Shown piece after piece: positions 43,815 through 52,072 of a stretch of DNA of 64,000 nucleotides. The stretch is from JBECKX01 sp964468475 (GTDB lineage Bacteria > Zixibacteria > MSB-5A5 > CAIYYT01). Position 1 is the stretch's first letter. Every line of letters starts with the position of its first letter. The translations under genes were made by a program, and so were the position numbers. The stretch lies in contig CAYXUL010000002.1 of NCBI GenBank assembly GCA_964468475.1, positions 37,283 to 101,282 on the forward strand, read 5' to 3'. A model generated the notes under the pieces. The model saw only the letters and a list, made by a program, of their open reading frames with translations, ran no database searches and had not been told where the DNA came from.

Positions 43815-44510
43815 ATGGGAACTTCGTTAATTACTAAACTAAATCATTGCGTCGATGAATTTGACCTGCTGAAGCATCCCTTCTACCAACGCTGGAATGA
43901 AGGCACGCTCTCGTTGACAGACCTGCAGACTTACGCCCAACAATACTACTACTTCGTAAGGGAAGTCCCCACACTGGTAAGTTCTATCCACTCCCATTGT
44001 CGGAACCAGTCACTGCGGCTCAGCATCCTCGAGAACCTCGTGGAGGAAGAAACCGGCGGTGGCAATATGGTGCCTCACGAAGACTTGTGGGTATGGTTTG
44101 CCAATGGCCTGGGACTGAGCGCTGGTGATCTCTGCGCCAGCAAACCCTTCTTCGAGACTCGCCGGCTGATGATTACCTACCGCAATCTGTGCGAGGCCTC
44201 GAACTCGGCAATCGGCGCAGCGGCAATGTATGCCTACGAATCACGGATACCGGAGATTTCAGAATCGAAGCTCTATGGCCTGAAACAGCATTATGCGATC
44301 CGTGACGAGGAGACGCTGCGGTTCTTCCGCGAGCACATGGTAGCCGACATTGAGCACACCAAGACCTGGGTGAATGTAATCGAGACACTGACGAAATCGA
44401 AAGAAGTTGAAGAGCAAGTCGCGGCTTCCACGACAAAGGCTGCCAAGGCACTGTGGCGTCTGCTCGACGGCGTATGTGACAGCTGTAACATCCCCATCAG
44501 CAAGAACTGA
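43815..44510 (+). CDS. CADD/PqqC-like haem-oxygenase-fold di-metal enzyme
   Basis: A 231-residue all-helical protein of the PqqC/TenA/CADD group. Likely metal ligands are His88 (VPHEDLW), Glu142 (YESRIPE) and the H-x3-D-x2-H motif at His174, Asp178 and His181 (EHMVADIEHTKTW), with an acidic EEE cluster at 77-79. The spacing agrees, as I recall it, with the chlamydial protein CADD, which makes p-aminobenzoate from its own tyrosine in folate synthesis. A tyrosine in HPFYQRW (Tyr24) and the QYYYF cluster (43-47) could serve. Function here is inferred from the family; no folate genes are adjacent. Confidence 0.78.
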   Translation: MGTSLITKLNHCVDEFDLLKHPFYQRWNEGTLSLTDLQTYAQQYYYFVREVPTLVSSIHSHCRNQSLRLSILENLVEEETGGGNMVPHEDLWVWFANGLGLSAGDLCASKPFFETRRLMITYRNLCEASNSAIGAAAMYAYESRIPEISESKLYGLKQHYAIRDEETLRFFREHMVADIEHTKTWVNVIETLTKSKEVEEQVAASTTKAAKALWRLLDGVCDSCNIPISKN

Positions 44511-44582
44511 GGTTACCTGCCAGTCGTAAGCCGGTGGTGTATCGGTGCTTCAAGCCAAATCACTAAAAATGAAACAAAATGA

Positions 44583-44614
44583 AGAGCGACTCACGGGAGT
44601 GAGTCGCTCTTTTT
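44583..44614. terminator. Bidirectional terminator between the CADD-like gene and endonuclease V
   Basis: A perfect 12-bp stem (AGAGCGACTCAC / GTGAGTCGCTCT) with a four-base loop is followed by TTTTT on the plus strand and by a TTCATTTTG stretch on the minus strand. It serves two convergent genes. Confidence 0.9.
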
Positions 44615-44657
44615 GTAGCTAACCGAAGTAAGCAAGATTGGATAAGCTATGGATAGA

Positions 44658-45356
44658 TCAGCTTTTCCCCTGAAGGCTGTTGTCATAGTTGCGGCGCTGT
44701 TTATTGACCATCACGTGTGCCAGTCGAAGCGGCTCCGGCAGACGATAACCGCGCAACAGGTCAATGACCGTTTTGACTGATGTTTCCAGATCGATCATGT
44801 GCCCGGGAGAGACAAACAACGGCTTGACTCCCTCGCGCGAACGCAGCGCCTGCGCCACGATCTCATTGCCGCGATACACCGGCGCCGACTCGCCCACTTC
44901 ATTTCCCAAAGGCTCACTCTTTCCTGCGAGCAGTTTCTTGGAACAGCCTATGGTGGGGACCTTAAGCATAAGCCCCATCATCGAAGCCATCCCCACACCT
45001 TGCGGGTGATCGATGCCATGCCCGTCAAAGATAAAACAGTCGGGCACGATCTTGAGACGCGAAAGCGCCTTGGTGATAACCGGTCCTTCACGGAAATAGA
45101 AAAGTCCGGGGGTGAACGGGAAAGTAATGTCTTCCTGTGCCCTGACTTTCTCCACCAGTTCCATTTCCGGAACCTTCATAACAACTATGGTAGCAAATCC
45201 GGTATTGTCGCGTTTTGAATAGGCGACATCAACGCCGCCGACCAACCGAAATGTTGTCTTTTCCGGCTTGGTACTAACTTGCGATGCAAACTCTTCAAGG
45301 AGTTTCTCCGCTTCTCGTACATCGTCTGTCCAAGGATGAAGACGAGTAAATTTCAT
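44658..45356 (-). CDS. nfi: Endonuclease V
   Basis: Cleaves DNA (or RNA) near deaminated bases such as inosine. The 232-residue protein has VGGVDVAYSK (metal Asp), the PxxxYxPGxLxFRE region as FPFTPGLFYFREGP, and FDGHGIDHPQGVGMASMMG, followed by TIGCSKKLL with the conserved lysine. An AAGGA site precedes the ATG. It is convergent with the CADD-like gene. Confidence 0.93.
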   Translation of the reverse strand: MKFTRLHPWTDDVREAEKLLEEFASQVSTKPEKTTFRLVGGVDVAYSKRDNTGFATIVVMKVPEMELVEKVRAQEDITFPFTPGLFYFREGPVITKALSRLKIVPDCFIFDGHGIDHPQGVGMASMMGLMLKVPTIGCSKKLLAGKSEPLGNEVGESAPVYRGNEIVAQALRSREGVKPLFVSPGHMIDLETSVKTVIDLLRGYRLPEPLRLAHVMVNKQRRNYDNSLQGKS

Positions 45357-45693
45357 TCCTTAATCCTTCACTTTTTCTAATGTGCCTGTTCGTTTCTCGG
45401 CTGCTCAGCGAGTAGTGCTAGACCCCGTAATGCACGTTCTTCGCTGAGGAATGCCTTTGCTCTCAGTAGTCCTCAAAAATGCACGCAGATAATACGTTTA
45501 TCGGCTTACATTCTCAACACAAAGTTGCTGCCTTTGTGCTTTTTTTCTCAATTGAATGAGTAGTTATAGTAGTTTTTCTGGTGAATGGAGTCTGCACGAC
45601 TTTAATTGACTTATCCTTTATGAGTATGAATGTACGACGTACCACAATCTGTTGTATGATCCATCTGAACGAACACCAGGCGGTCTGTTATCA
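45357..45693 (+). other. Intergenic region with an orphan terminator-like hairpin
   Basis: About 335 bases between divergent genes. No coding sequence is convincing. On the plus strand CACAAAG and CTTTGTG form a 7-bp stem (45518-45538) followed by CTTTTTTT (to 45546), a good intrinsic-terminator shape with no plus-strand gene in front of it. It may end a small RNA or act as an attenuator for the methyltransferase gene. Confidence 0.5.
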
Positions 45694-46392
45694 ATGACTA
45701 CTTCAGTGACCTCCGAACTTGTCAATGATGTAATCGGTTGGGATGCAGGCACTTGGGGGCACGCCCTTCATTGTTGGAATCCTGTGATTGCTTCGTTCTC
45801 GACTGGTGATTACGCAGTCGAAATCGGCGCGCGAGCCGGAGGGCTATCTCTGCTGTTTGCCCTGAATGGGGTTAGGACGTTTTGCACCGATATTGACGAC
45901 CCCTACCGGCACAGCGGGTCAGTTCATGACAAATATGAGGAGAGTAGATACATTTCATATATAATCGCCGACGCTACCAATCTTCCCTTTGGCGCGGGTG
46001 AAATTTCACTGGTCGGCAGCAAGTCGGTACTCGGATCGATCGCCCGCGATGGTCAATTCGCCCGTGCCCAACGGGCAGTAAACGAGGCGCACAGGGTTCT
46101 GCAACCGGGCGGAGTGTTTATCTTCGCGGAGAATCTTCGGGCGAGTCGGTTGCACCGAGCACTGCGCCGGAAATTTGTTCCGTGGGCGAAACACTACTAC
46201 TACTTTTCACCGCCTGAGCTTGATAAGCTGCTGTCAGGGTTCAGCGAAGTCAAGTACTTCACCCGTGGCCTCACCGCTCTTGCCGGTAGGAGCGAGCGCC
46301 AGCGCCGAGCGCTGGCGAAGTTCGACAGAGTGATTCACCCGCTTACACCCCGAGGATGGCGCTACCTCGCTTACGGATATGCGCGCAAGTAA
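45694..46392 (+). CDS. SAM-dependent methyltransferase, class I
   Basis: A 232-residue protein from the ATG at 45694; a TTG at 45652 in the same frame is less likely. The SAM-binding motif I is VEIGARAGGLSLLFA and the acidic loop after strand 2 is CTDIDD. The post-core segment (AHRVLQPGGVFIFAENL) is typical. The last ~60 residues (RRKFVPWAKHYYYFSPPELDKLLSGF) resemble methyltransferases that act on small molecules or lipids. Substrate unknown. The VWA lipoprotein starts 74 bases downstream on the same strand. Confidence 0.83.
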   Translation: MTTSVTSELVNDVIGWDAGTWGHALHCWNPVIASFSTGDYAVEIGARAGGLSLLFALNGVRTFCTDIDDPYRHSGSVHDKYEESRYISYIIADATNLPFGAGEISLVGSKSVLGSIARDGQFARAQRAVNEAHRVLQPGGVFIFAENLRASRLHRALRRKFVPWAKHYYYFSPPELDKLLSGFSEVKYFTRGLTALAGRSERQRRALAKFDRVIHPLTPRGWRYLAYGYARK

Positions 46393-46466
46393 CGGTTAAC
46401 ATTCGCGAAACTTTTGTTGATTTTGAATTCCACCATTCCTACTGTTGGGATGGAGGAGATCGCAAA

Positions 46467-47891
46467 ATGAATGCTTTAGTCCGCCGAGCTGCGGCGCCCG
46501 CTGTGGTTTCGCTGGCGGTCGTTTTGCTCGCAATCGGCCTGATGAGCGGCTGCAGCGAAGAAAGCGTGGACCTTGGTCCCGGCCCCGGTCCGGCGCCGAC
46601 TTCAAAAGAAGTCCAGTTCAAAGATGTGGAGACAAACTTACGGGTGCCATCCCAGGTTCAATTCAGTTTTCGCCTTACGGATGCCAACAACCATGCGCTC
46701 AACCTGCCTCCCGGTGATCTTTCGAAGCCATTCGCAATTTTCGAGAATGGCGAAGAAATCGACTATACGGAGACATCGTACTTTGTGCATCCCGCTGCCA
46801 GTTTGGAAATGGATCTGCTGATATTACTCGATTTCACGAATAGCATGGCTTCCTGGAGTCAGGACTCGCTATCGGCTATCGGGCTTGAGGTTGAGTGGGC
46901 GCACGACATTATCGACGGACTGGCGGAAAGCCATCGCATGGCGCTGATGGAATATCATGATCGAAATGTGAGCGCCGGTTTGATATCTGACTTTGTCTCA
47001 AGTCGCAGTGCGCTGCATCAGGCACTTGATCAGTTCGTGGCACAGCCGCTGGACTACGGCTCATCGAGCATCTGGGACGCCATTTACGAAGCGGTGATGC
47101 AGTTTTCTGCCGATGAGGTGTCGGACAAGCAGCGCACTTTGGTCGTCCTGACCGACGGACGTGAAACTTCTTCGATCAAGACACCGCAAAGCATCATCAC
47201 GCTGGCAACCGAAAGGAAAGTCAACATTTTCATCATCGGTACGGGATTCGTGGAAAACCAACCGCAACTCACTTCGATTACTGAGCAGACGCAGGGAGAG
47301 TATTACCCTGCCGCCGACATCGGTGCGTTTCGGCAGGAGCTGGCGCAGGTGCGCAGTGATCTCGGCGGTCACTATAAGCTCAGCTACATCACCTTGCGGA
47401 GCGAAGGCACCTATGACGTCACAATCAAGCTCGATTATTCCGGCTGGACAGGCGCCATTACGCGGACGCTCGACCTGGGCAGTGTGTATGGCGATGACCG
47501 CATCGGTGTCTTGAGTTTTGACGCGCCGATAATCCAGAATCAACAGTTCGAAGTACTCCTGCGAGCGCAGCACATTCCGCGTAATATCAACCGAATGCGT
47601 TTCAAGCTTGATACTGACAAGTCAATCACGCTTACGGAGATCTCTGCTGACGAAGGCGGTTTGCTGGACGGCTGGACACAAAGCGGCCCCGACCAGGATG
47701 GCTTCTACGATTTCAGCTCGACAACACCTCTCGAGTTCGGCGACTTTGGTCCGCTGCTGCGAATCACGATTGGCTCGGTGACTTCGGCGTCGACCCTGCA
47801 GATCCCATTTGAAATGGACCAGTCGATTTACACCGGCGGCAAGGGGTTCACCTATCCCGGCGCGATCACGGGAGACAATGCTACTAACTGA
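46467..47891 (+). CDS. Lipoprotein with VWA domain and C-terminal cohesin-like domain
   Basis: A 474-residue protein from the ATG at 46467, which has a GGAGGAG site 8 bases upstream. Lipobox LMSGC puts the lipid anchor at Cys29, followed by a Gly-Pro linker. Residues ~48-105 are a small beta domain. The VWA domain (114-300) has a slightly altered MIDAS: Asp122-x-Thr124-x-Ser126, and LTDGRE (Asp230). Residues ~347-474 (GVLSFDAPIIQNQQFEVLLRA..., FGPLLRITIG) have the strand pattern of cohesin or related beta-sandwich modules: a start like S-F-x-x-P-V-x-x-G-x-x-F-x-V, a LTEISADEGGLL strand-turn, and an L-x-x-I-x-x-G strand. This is the only cohesin candidate near four dockerin-tagged proteins. 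The cohesin reading is by eye and needs structure prediction. Confidence 0.82.
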   Translation: MNALVRRAAAPAVVSLAVVLLAIGLMSGCSEESVDLGPGPGPAPTSKEVQFKDVETNLRVPSQVQFSFRLTDANNHALNLPPGDLSKPFAIFENGEEIDYTETSYFVHPAASLEMDLLILLDFTNSMASWSQDSLSAIGLEVEWAHDIIDGLAESHRMALMEYHDRNVSAGLISDFVSSRSALHQALDQFVAQPLDYGSSSIWDAIYEAVMQFSADEVSDKQRTLVVLTDGRETSSIKTPQSIITLATERKVNIFIIGTGFVENQPQLTSITEQTQGEYYPAADIGAFRQELAQVRSDLGGHYKLSYITLRSEGTYDVTIKLDYSGWTGAITRTLDLGSVYGDDRIGVLSFDAPIIQNQQFEVLLRAQHIPRNINRMRFKLDTDKSITLTEISADEGGLLDGWTQSGPDQDGFYDFSSTTPLEFGDFGPLLRITIGSVTSASTLQIPFEMDQSIYTGGKGFTYPGAITGDNATN

Positions 47892-47945
47892 AACTCAAGA
47901 GCGTTGGAAGTCGTAAGTGAGAGTTTAACGGAGGGTATAGAATAA

Positions 47946-48623
47946 ATGCGTTCACGGTCATTTGCCATACTTAATGTGATGATCATGTCAATCCTGGTGC
48001 TTGTTTCCATCAGCTTGCTGGCGCAACAGGACTCGACCAAGACTGCGAAGGCGGTCAAGATTGCCAGGACAATAGTACCGCAAGGCTACCTCGTCAGTTT
48101 CGAAGGTGATACCAAGGCGCCGAACTACGGGTGGATCGGAGTCAGTGATACAATCATGCAGGGTGGAAAATCTCAGGTCCAGATAGGTATCGATACCATC
48201 GGCGCCGATAACAGCGGTCATTCTCTGAAGATCACCGGCTCGGTCATCATGGGAGAGAATCCTTACGTGATGTTTGCCGGGGCGGCGACCCGGTTCCATG
48301 ACAAGGAGAGGATGAATTACGATGTCTCCGGGTTTGCGGGCGTGCATTTCTGGGCGCGTGGAGACGGCAACACCTATCGCATTGAACTGCCGACTGCTTC
48401 GATTACCGATTACATGTACTACTCCTTCCCGTTCACGCCACCGACTGATGAATGGAAAGAATACAAGATCCCCTTCAAGGGCTTCAAGCAGCTTCCGTAC
48501 GGCGCAAAGGTGCCATGGACGGGGACGGACGTTCAGGGATTTGACATTATGACAGTCGGAGGTCCGACCGAGAAATTCACACTCAATATAGACCAGATTG
48601 AGTTCTTCGGTAAAGCGGAGTGA
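47946..48623 (+). CDS. Secreted CIA30-like jelly-roll protein
   Basis: A 225-residue exported protein; signal peptide at 1-26 and a GGAGG site before the ATG. The mature part has the CIA30 (complex I intermediate-associated protein 30) / galactose-binding-like pattern: YLVSFEGD at the start, GVHFWARGDGNTYRIEL in the middle, and DEWKEYKIPFKGFKQL followed by NIDQIEFFG at the end. In bacteria such domains are mostly sugar-binding or of unknown role. It follows the VWA lipoprotein by 54 bases and may be co-transcribed. Confidence 0.78.
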   Translation: MRSRSFAILNVMIMSILVLVSISLLAQQDSTKTAKAVKIARTIVPQGYLVSFEGDTKAPNYGWIGVSDTIMQGGKSQVQIGIDTIGADNSGHSLKITGSVIMGENPYVMFAGAATRFHDKERMNYDVSGFAGVHFWARGDGNTYRIELPTASITDYMYYSFPFTPPTDEWKEYKIPFKGFKQLPYGAKVPWTGTDVQGFDIMTVGGPTEKFTLNIDQIEFFGKAE

Positions 48624-48655
48624 GTGAGAGCCGGCAGCCGTAATCGAACTGATTG

Positions 48656-49369
48656 CTACTTTGAGTGCCGATGCACAACAATTGCCAAGCCCTTGACTGA
48701 AACAGAAGCCATCTCTTCAAGAAATTCGTTGCGCAAAGACCGACTGCTTCCGATGCGCAGTTTCTCTTGCTCAAGCTCCCATTTAGTTCCCTTTATCGTG
48801 ATTTGAGTAATGGTACTCAGAGGGATGATCGATAGCATATTTCCCTTTTTCCCCGCGATATTGGCTGTTTCGTCGCTGAGCAGGTAGATATGCTGGTAAT
48901 GGTCGCTCAGCCTGGCCGGGATTTCCGTGCCACGCGCATGCGAATGATCTTTGATTAGCATCAGCAGGAGTAGATTCGCGAGCATCTGGTCAGTTTCGAA
49001 CCCTGTATCAATAGCGCCGAAGATTTCGATTTCCCGACAGCCCGAATCCAGGGCATAGCGAACTGCCAGCTCGCCATCGGTGGCGTCCTTTTCCTTCGGA
49101 AAAGTCTGCTTCTTCACCTCCGGAAATCGCTCCAGAACTGATGTCGAAACCGAGTCAAAATCTCCTACGACGACGTCGGGGCTACGGCCGATTCGCGCGA
49201 AGAAGTTAAGGGCGCCGTCAGCGGCAACCAGAAGGGTCGCATCGCTATCGGGTGGAAACGCCTTCCGATAGAAATCCAGGTGGTCATCGGGATAGGTGCC
49301 GTTCAGGAAGATTGCCGCTTTGCGATAAGGTTTGGCCGATGATTTGCCGATTGATTCTGAGGCGGTCAC
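48656..49369 (-). CDS. thiN: Thiamine pyrophosphokinase
   Basis: Transfers pyrophosphate from ATP to thiamine. The 237-residue protein has LVAADGALNFFARIGRSPDVVVGDFDS, FPKEKDATDGELAVRYAL and a GAIDTGFETDQMLANLLLL segment (GGxGGRxDH equivalent, somewhat divergent). The C-terminal thiamine-binding domain ends KWELEQEKLRIGSSRSLRNEF. The start is a GTG at 49369. It is divergent from the M14 peptidase gene and supplies the cofactor used by MenD among others. Confidence 0.88.
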   Translation of the reverse strand: MTASESIGKSSAKPYRKAAIFLNGTYPDDHLDFYRKAFPPDSDATLLVAADGALNFFARIGRSPDVVVGDFDSVSTSVLERFPEVKKQTFPKEKDATDGELAVRYALDSGCREIEIFGAIDTGFETDQMLANLLLLMLIKDHSHARGTEIPARLSDHYQHIYLLSDETANIAGKKGNMLSIIPLSTITQITIKGTKWELEQEKLRIGSSRSLRNEFLEEMASVSVKGLAIVVHRHSK

Positions 49370-49436
49370 TCTGCGATTGTCCTCTGGTTTTCAACACTCT
49401 ATAATTTTACGTCCCAAGTTAACAGGAGAAGATGTG

Positions 49437-51224
49437 ATGACCAAACGGTTCTTGCAGATAGGTGCGCTGGCGTTTACTGTCTTGTTGATCACGGCCGCAG
49501 CTGCGCCCGCTCAGGATGAGTGGCTGACACCGTACGAGATGTCGGACGAGGTCGCCACGCCGCGCTATCAGGAGACGGTCGACTTTTGCCAGCGACTCGC
49601 CCAATATTCCGATTATGCCGAATTCACCGGATTTGGGCTGTCGCCGCAGGGGCGGATGTTGCCGCTGCTGATCATCGACAAAGACCAGGAGTTCAATCCC
49701 AAAGGCGCAAAGACAAAGAACAAGGTCGTGGTGCTATTCCAGGCGGGGATTCATGCGGGCGAGATTGAAGGTAAGGATGCCGGCCTGATGCTTTTCCGCG
49801 ACATGCTGGTTGACAGCAGCTACCAGGAATTTCTCGACAGCGTAGTTGTGCTGTTCATCCCCATTTTCAACGTCGACGGCCACGAGCGTTTCGGACCCTA
49901 TAATCGAATCAACCAGAATGGTCCCAGGGAAATGGGCTGGCGGACGACGGCGCAGGATCTCAATCTCAATCGTGATTTTGCCAAAGCTGATTCGCCGGAA
50001 ATGCGTGGCTGGCTGGCGATGTTCACCGACTGGCTGCCCGATTTTCTCGTCGATATCCATACCACCGATGGCGCTGATTATCAATATGTCATCACCTATG
50101 CGATTGAAACCACCAGCAATGTCGCCGAACCGCTGCGATCCTGGACTGAGCAGGAGTTTCTGCCTGACGTCAAGGAGCGGATGGAAGGCTCAGCTTTTTC
50201 ATTCATTCCTTATGTCGTCCCGAGGACGGATCACGATGTCCGTTCCGGCCTGATCCACTGGACTGCCGGTCCGCGCTACTCGAACGGCTATGGGGCCGCC
50301 CAGAACCGGCCATTTCTGCTGATTGAAACGCACATGCTAAAACCTTACAAGCAGCGGGTGAAATCAGTATACGAACTGATGCGCCACGTGCTGGGAATCG
50401 CCTACAGGAACGCCACACATATCAAGCAGGTTATGGAAGAAAGCGACGATGCCACCGCGCGGGATCTGGTGGGGCATTACTTTCCCCTTCAATTCGAGGA
50501 GGATTATAATGACAGCACCATGATCGATTTCTACGGCACCGAGATGACCAGGGAAAAATCAGATATTTCGGGCACCCAGCGGATTATCTGGACCGGAAAC
50601 GCCAGGCAGTACCATATTCCATACTTCGAGCATAACGTTCCCACCGATTCGGCAATGATTCCTTACGCGTACCTGATACCGGTCGAGTGGGGGGATGTCA
50701 TCTCGCGACTGGGGCTGCATGGAATATCGGTTGACTATCTTTCGGAGCCCGCGACGCTGCCGATTAGCAGCTACCGCTTCAGTAAAGTGAAGTTCAGCCC
50801 TGAGTCATTCGAGGGTCGCCAGATGGTAACTGCTGACAGGACGGAATTTACCGAGCAGCACACCTATCCCGCAGGCACGGCCGTAATCAGAATGAATCAG
50901 CGTACGGCTCGAATCGCCGCTGATCTGCTGGAGCCGGGCAGTAGCGATTCATTTTTCCAGTGGGGTTTCTTTAATAACATCCTTGAAGAGAAAGAGTATG
51001 CCGAAGATTACGTAATGGAAAAACTCGCTCGCGAGATGATCGCCTCAGATTCAACTCTCAAAATCGAGTTCGACAAGAAACTGAAGGAAGATCCCGAATT
51101 CGCAAAAAGCCCGGAGCAACGACTGCATTTCTTCTATGAGCGCTCCCCTTACTTTGACAGCCATTACTGCGTCTACCCGATCGGCAGGTTGATGTCGCGG
51201 AGGGAGCTGCCATTAGGTGATTAA
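49437..51224 (+). CDS. Secreted M14-family metallopeptidase
   Basis: A 595-residue exported protein from the ATG at 49437 (AGGAG site 8 bases upstream; signal peptide QIGALAFTVLLITAAAAPA). M14 zinc site: HAGE (His106, Glu109) and His208 in VDIHTTDG, with NVDGHERF and NLNRDF pocket segments and a probable catalytic Glu297 in LLIETH. The C-terminal ~270 residues form an accessory domain with no clear name. It carries no dockerin tag, unlike the other M14 protein in the window. Confidence 0.9.
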   Translation: MTKRFLQIGALAFTVLLITAAAAPAQDEWLTPYEMSDEVATPRYQETVDFCQRLAQYSDYAEFTGFGLSPQGRMLPLLIIDKDQEFNPKGAKTKNKVVVLFQAGIHAGEIEGKDAGLMLFRDMLVDSSYQEFLDSVVVLFIPIFNVDGHERFGPYNRINQNGPREMGWRTTAQDLNLNRDFAKADSPEMRGWLAMFTDWLPDFLVDIHTTDGADYQYVITYAIETTSNVAEPLRSWTEQEFLPDVKERMEGSAFSFIPYVVPRTDHDVRSGLIHWTAGPRYSNGYGAAQNRPFLLIETHMLKPYKQRVKSVYELMRHVLGIAYRNATHIKQVMEESDDATARDLVGHYFPLQFEEDYNDSTMIDFYGTEMTREKSDISGTQRIIWTGNARQYHIPYFEHNVPTDSAMIPYAYLIPVEWGDVISRLGLHGISVDYLSEPATLPISSYRFSKVKFSPESFEGRQMVTADRTEFTEQHTYPAGTAVIRMNQRTARIAADLLEPGSSDSFFQWGFFNNILEEKEYAEDYVMEKLAREMIASDSTLKIEFDKKLKEDPEFAKSPEQRLHFFYERSPYFDSHYCVYPIGRLMSRRELPLGD

Positions 51225-51287
51225 CAACTCGTCAGTGAGTCGGAAATTGTCCCGTGCGCGCCAAAGTGCATCGCACTGGAGGGCAAT

Positions 51288-51965
51288 GTGAACTACAAGA
51301 AACTGTCACTGTTTGAAGCGATCAATTCAGTTAACGAGGCGCACTTTCTTGGCAACCGGATTGCCGCTGCGGATCGAGAAGCGATCGCTGCCAGGATCGC
51401 TGAACGGCAGGGGAAGCCTCATGCCTATGCCGATATGTTTGCGCCGCCCCCAACGGCTATGAAAAGTGGAATCCGATTGTTTACCGGCGAGCTGGTGCGC
51501 CCCAGCGCTTCGTTGCGTCATGTGTTTGGAGAGGAAGCCTGCCGAGCGATGATCCTCCTTAAACCCGGCGATAGCACAGCCAAAGATGCGCTGAATCGAG
51601 CATCGTCCGGGATGCTGTCCCGCCTGCGTGAAATCGAGCCAAATCGTCATGGCATGTTCTGTTGCGGCACCTGCGATCCCGCCCTTTGGCGACACCTTGT
51701 AGTAGGAGGTCTTAAGGGTGAGGAGAGATGGATCGCAAATGGGCTGAAGGCGCTGAAGGAGCACCATGACGCTGCAGGCAAGTGGCGGAGATTTCATTTC
51801 TTCTACACGTTACTTGCGCTGACAGAAATCGATCTGCCCGCTGCCCGGCGAGAAATGAAGTATGCGGCACCCGAGTGCGAAGCATTTCTTAAACGAGCAC
51901 GGACATCAACTCCTGCCGGTATGCGACGTAAATTTGTTTCAGAGCGTGTTCTCGCCAATTGTTAG
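51288..51965 (+). CDS. Unknown protein with a CCGTC motif
   Basis: A 225-residue cytoplasmic protein; GTG start with a GGAGGG site six bases upstream. No signal peptide or membrane segment. The middle holds the striking segment GMFCCGTCDPALWRHL (residues ~120-135), whose cysteines could bind a metal or act as nucleophile; the rest is helical and basic (RIAERQGKPHAYADMF, RKFVSERVLANC). It follows the M14 gene by 63 bases on the same strand. I do not recognise the family. Confidence 0.75.
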   Translation: MNYKKLSLFEAINSVNEAHFLGNRIAAADREAIAARIAERQGKPHAYADMFAPPPTAMKSGIRLFTGELVRPSASLRHVFGEEACRAMILLKPGDSTAKDALNRASSGMLSRLREIEPNRHGMFCCGTCDPALWRHLVVGGLKGEERWIANGLKALKEHHDAAGKWRRFHFFYTLLALTEIDLPAARREMKYAAPECEAFLKRARTSTPAGMRRKFVSERVLANC

Positions 51966-52072
51966 CTAGCCCATAAGAGGAGTTTGTAGTTGACATTACC
52001 CTTTCAGTCCCCCTAGCTTCGGCGTAGTTTCCGAAAACTGATTTGAAATCTCGACTACGCTGGGGTGCTGCC

